Of a stretch of 64,000 nt of DNA, positions 60,571 to 64,000 are shown piece after piece. A program made the position numbers and the translations under genes. The number at the start of each line of letters is the position of its first letter. Within the stretch, counting starts at the first letter, position 1. Under the pieces are notes generated by a model, which saw only the letters and a program-made list of their open reading frames with translations, did no database searches and was not told where the DNA came from. Source of the DNA: Isoetes taiwanensis (Eukaryota; Streptophyta; Lycopodiopsida; Isoetales; Isoetaceae); the NCBI GenBank assembly GCA_021234155.1, contig JAJEKV010000056.1, positions 3,455,330-3,519,329 on the forward strand, read 5' to 3'.

Positions 60571-61094
60571 TCATGTATGCAAATGTGTACTATTACTAAT
60601 GTACTAATCAAAAATGTAATGTGTGCTAATATTTAATATTAATAATACTAATGTGTACTTTACTAATATATAAAAATATAATGTATTAGCTTTTACATGT
60701 GCTAGTATGCTAATGCTTATATTCCATAAGAAATTATGGTAGTATAAGTATAATATGTACTAATTAAAGACATGCTAATAAAAAATGCTAATATTATTAC
60801 TAATACTAATAGTACTAAATGTAAAAACAATTTATTAAAAATACTAGTATGTGCTTAATACACTAATATCTTTGTAGAGAAAAACAATAAACTATGGTGT
60901 GATAGAATAATAAAGCTGTGGTGGAAAATTAGATGGATAAGATAGATAAAATGATGCTTACTTAAAAATAATCATAAAAACTTGAAATTGCCTTTTTACT
61001 CTGAAATTTGCCTTTCTGACTCGCTGGTGAATATCAACTAATCTTCATGCCTTTCTCTGTTCAGAATTCCTCTATTAAACTGGTTTTAAGCTTT
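60571..61094. other. Very AT-rich spacer
   Basis: 60590-60900 is dominated by TACTAAT/GTGCTAATAT-type words in irregular repeats. No gene. Confidence 0.5.
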
Positions 61095-61300
61095 GAAATT
61101 TGCCTTTCTCATTTCATGGGTAGAGACCATCATTTCCTAAAACTAGTTTTTAAGCTTTTGGTACCGACCCTAAAAGGCATGTTTCAAACAGGGGTGGGCT
61201 GTGGTGAGATATCGACTCTAAAACTGCGTTTTAGCTGGTGCCTTTCTCATTTCATGATCGAGAAAGATAACTCTTCCCAAAACTAGTTTTTCGCTTTTGA
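61095..61300 (+). repeat. Imperfect direct repeat, two or three units
   Basis: TGCCTTTCTCATTTCATG followed about 25 bases on by AAAACTAGTTTTT(A/C)GCTTTT occurs at about 61100-61161 and 61240-61300. A weaker unit with TTTGCCTTTCTGACTC and CTGGTTTTAAGCTTT lies at 61009-61096. Confidence 0.7.
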
Positions 61301-62042
61301 GACATCTTTCTCCAGCTCGCGGAGTCGAGAAGGCTCTCAAGCTTATGTTTTTTCCCAAAATGGCCCTGGGCATGTTTTAATATTTTAATTGTTTTGCTAT
61401 ATAGCATCCTTGACCAACGATTTTGTCTTTTTGCAGTCCTTATCTCCACCAAGATAGTACATGCTTGGGAGTAATGAAAAGACGGTGTTGAAGAAAGATC
61501 TAGAAGGGTGGTGACATCGTTCGGACATACAAACCACGTGGCCTTGAAGGAACTCCTCCGCCACAATTTTTATAGTTACTTTCTGTGTGACTTGGGCGGG
61601 CTCCCATGGCAAGTTTTCATGGTGGTTCACGTGTAAAGAGGGTGTAATCATTGCCCAGCGATATCGACCACTATAGTACTTCACCTTGTAATATATATTT
61701 CCTTAAATGGGCCATTTTCGATAAAATTATCCTCAAAAACTAGTATTTTGGTGATTAAATGCGACAATTTACTTAATTTTGTTGGAATTTGTGATCTCTT
61801 GTTTACCACACACAGAAAATAGGCCAAAATATCTTGGTAAGGAATTTACCCTCCACTGGCGAAAAACTCTTATTTTCAATGACAAATAAGCCCCCCAAAA
61901 GCAAAGGGACTCGACTCGCTATCAAGAAAGCGGGAGAAAGCTTGGATTACCGTGTGAGACAATTCAGATTAAGGGCAGGTTTAGTTAAGGTGCTCCCTTT
62001 TGTAGTAGCGATTTCCAGAAAAAGAAATTAGAATGGAATGAG
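61301..62042. other. Spacer
   Basis: No gene recognised. Minus ORFs at 61252-61684 overlap in two frames and have no known motif. Confidence 0.3.
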
Positions 62043-62069
62043 TCCCACTTTAATTAAATACGACTTTTA

Positions 62070-62177
62070 TATATAAACAATGGTTAAATTGTTTAGGCAG
62101 CTAGCTAGTATACATGAACATCAAGCATCCATATGATATGACTAAGCGTCCATATGATATGAACCTTCTACTGTCAT
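62070..62177 (-). repeat. Dispersed repeat, copy 2
   Basis: Reverse-oriented copy of 46339-46446. 62043-62067 immediately beside it also matches 52631-52654. Confidence 0.85.
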
Positions 62178-64000
62178 CATCATCTTGTAAAAAGCAAAAT
62201 TTCCACTTGATTTGGCCATACCCATGGTCTAGAGTCAAACTCTCTCACTAGAAGTCAAATGGTGAGACAAAGTGCCAAATTCTCAAAGGAGGCAACAAAA
62301 GTAAAAAAATTTGCCTAAAGGAAGCAAATTATATACATTTGGCATTAAGAGATTGTTAAAAGTTCTTTTGCAAAAGAATTTCAAAAATATGTTCAATTAG
62401 GCCTTCATATTTGATTTCTTACAGGAAATGTGCGGTATATTTTTAGAAAAAAAAATCCTATCTCACTTCCCTCGGCCTAGATTTCCGAGTCCAATCCTTG
62501 CCCGTGGTATATCAGGGCATGTAGGCCGATGGAGGTACCAAGGCCACGTGGATATGGCATTAATTATCAATAATATTGAATTTTTGGCCCCAACATATCC
62601 TTGGTCCTCCTTTGAATTTTTACGTAGGATATCCATCAAGAGATTCATAGATAAACTAAAAAACAAAATCTAGCTCGGATTTGCCAGAGCAGAAATGAAC
62701 ATAGGATTTGAAAGGGAAATGGCTCGAGGATTTTTCGGGAGCTTCTGAAGAGCGAATCGAACTTTGAAGAAAGTGAGGTTCGAGATTTTGAACTTGAACT
62801 TGCCTTCACATATCGGAATTATGCATAGTTACTTGACAATTTAAGATGACATTGTGTACCTTATTTGATCTGTGCCCAGACATCGAGCTTGGGATTAACA
62901 TTACTGCTTTGTATGATTCTTTGGTGAATGAAAATCAGATCCTTGTTGAAATATTTGTAGAATGATCTCTGTTGACTTTGTGTTTAGCATCATGGATTGA
63001 TAACAATTGACCTTGCATTCAAGCCACGAGGAAAAATATAGCAAAATTTGTAGCATATGCATCTATAGCATGGGGATTTAATATCCATGTGGGTTAATGA
63101 TGATCAAAGTGCATAATTTTACGATAAAAATCTGCATTTGCATAGCTGGATCAATCATCTACTCATACTACTAGTCCATGCATTTTTCCTTGGTGATGCT
63201 GCATGCTTTCACTTGCAAGGCATACTTAGCATAGATATCTATTAGAAGGCAAATGGAACAATCAAGCTTGTCGGGCTAGCTCAGTTGCTTTGCTTTGTTC
63301 ACTTTTTTGTAACAGTCTGTCAGGACCTAAACTCAAATTTCGGAGAAAAAGTGCTTTTAACTCTTGGCAAAGAGCATGCTTGATCATTGTGTCTGAGACT
63401 TATCTTGAGAGAGGATCGAGCATCAAATTCAAAAGAATGCCTTTGTCGAGGTTATAAAATTTCACTCTGCCCGAGATGTTGACCAAATCTTGACTTTATC
63501 AGTGCACTTTGAGTGGTTTGCATTGATTAAAATGCATCGACTTTATACCTAACATCCTTCAGGGCCTTAAGCATCTCTATCATCAAAATCACAAAAGCGA
63601 GACTCACTTTGAGTGCATTTGGCACATCTATTCTTGCAATGAGACTTTTTCCCTCTTTAGGGAAAGTGGTTAAATTATTATTTGAGCTTCCTACTTGGGA
63701 TTTTTCCACCACGAGTAGTTGCCTTAAGCATCCTAGAGGTTCTAAACCACTGAGGTTGAAGGTTTTGCCAGAAATACCTCAACACCATGGTAATGCTAAT
63801 GAGCTTGAACTCCTTTGTGTATTTCTCTAACAATGTGCTCTGATAAACAAACTCTTGCAGTTTTTGCATTAGCAGCCCTTATTGCATATTTCGGTCAAGC
63901 AAACCTTTCTTGATATCTACGAACATAATCTTTTCAAATGCCATTAGTACATTTTATAATGGTAAAGGCATTCCCCAAAGAGTTAGAATTGAAACTAAAG
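62178..64000. other. Spacer to the window end
   Basis: No firm gene. The minus strand at about 63870-63680 reads LLEKYTKEFKLISITMVLRYFWQNLQP, broken here as LLEKYTKEFK and ISITMVLRYFWQNLQP, which faintly recalls a retroelement Gag helical region. This is too weak to call. Confidence 0.3.

Overview
This is low-density nuclear DNA from a land plant. The recognisable genes are split into introns with GT/AG borders and match plant families: NAD(H) glutamate dehydrogenase, a BRO1-like protein, a GH17 beta-glucanase, a CYP72-clan-type P450 and a PPR protein. Most of the rest is decayed retroelements and AT-rich spacer. An oxidoreductase that fuses FAD and Rieske domains hints at a non-flowering plant, but the lineage is not settled by the sequence.

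Layout. 1-8 kb: spacer, a 5'-truncated LINE with target-site duplication (3041-3785), a P450 exon (about 4440-4690), and the 3' half of the FAD/Rieske oxidoreductase gene (5943-8016, + strand). 8-17 kb: spacer with LINE tails, a tRNA-box repeat and a hairpin repeat. 17.4-19.9 kb: a 59-residue membrane protein gene followed after 124 bp by a BRO1-domain gene, both on +. 20-27 kb: repeats and unidentified spacer. 27.6 kb: a small single-exon gene on -. 30-35.3 kb: direct repeats, an endonuclease fragment and a LINE remnant with endonuclease and reverse transcriptase motifs (-). 36.7-38.8 kb: a complete-looking nine-exon glutamate dehydrogenase gene (-). 39.17-40.35 kb: a miniature LTR retrotransposon with a perfect 5-bp target duplication. 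43-50 kb: PPR, Ty1/copia and Ty3/gypsy remnants, a GATA microsatellite and large dispersed repeats. 53.5 kb: a GH17 fragment. 54-64 kb: spacer with repeats.

The best candidate for something new is the 1.18-kb LTR element at 39170-40349 (- strand). Its 169-bp LTR contains a nearly complete tRNA-Ala(UGC)-like cloverleaf with Pol III A- and B-box sequences. It also has an initiator-Met-type primer binding site, and its interior repeats the polypurine tract plus LTR start twice. This resembles the logic of Cassandra elements, which carry 5S RNA in the LTR, but with a tRNA.

Almost every recognised gene is broken by one- or two-base indels, many in short homopolymers, while splice sites and neighbouring codons are preserved. 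Either these are young pseudogenes, or the assembly keeps long-read homopolymer errors. The genes should not be called dead before this is checked. No operons or pathway clusters are expected or seen.
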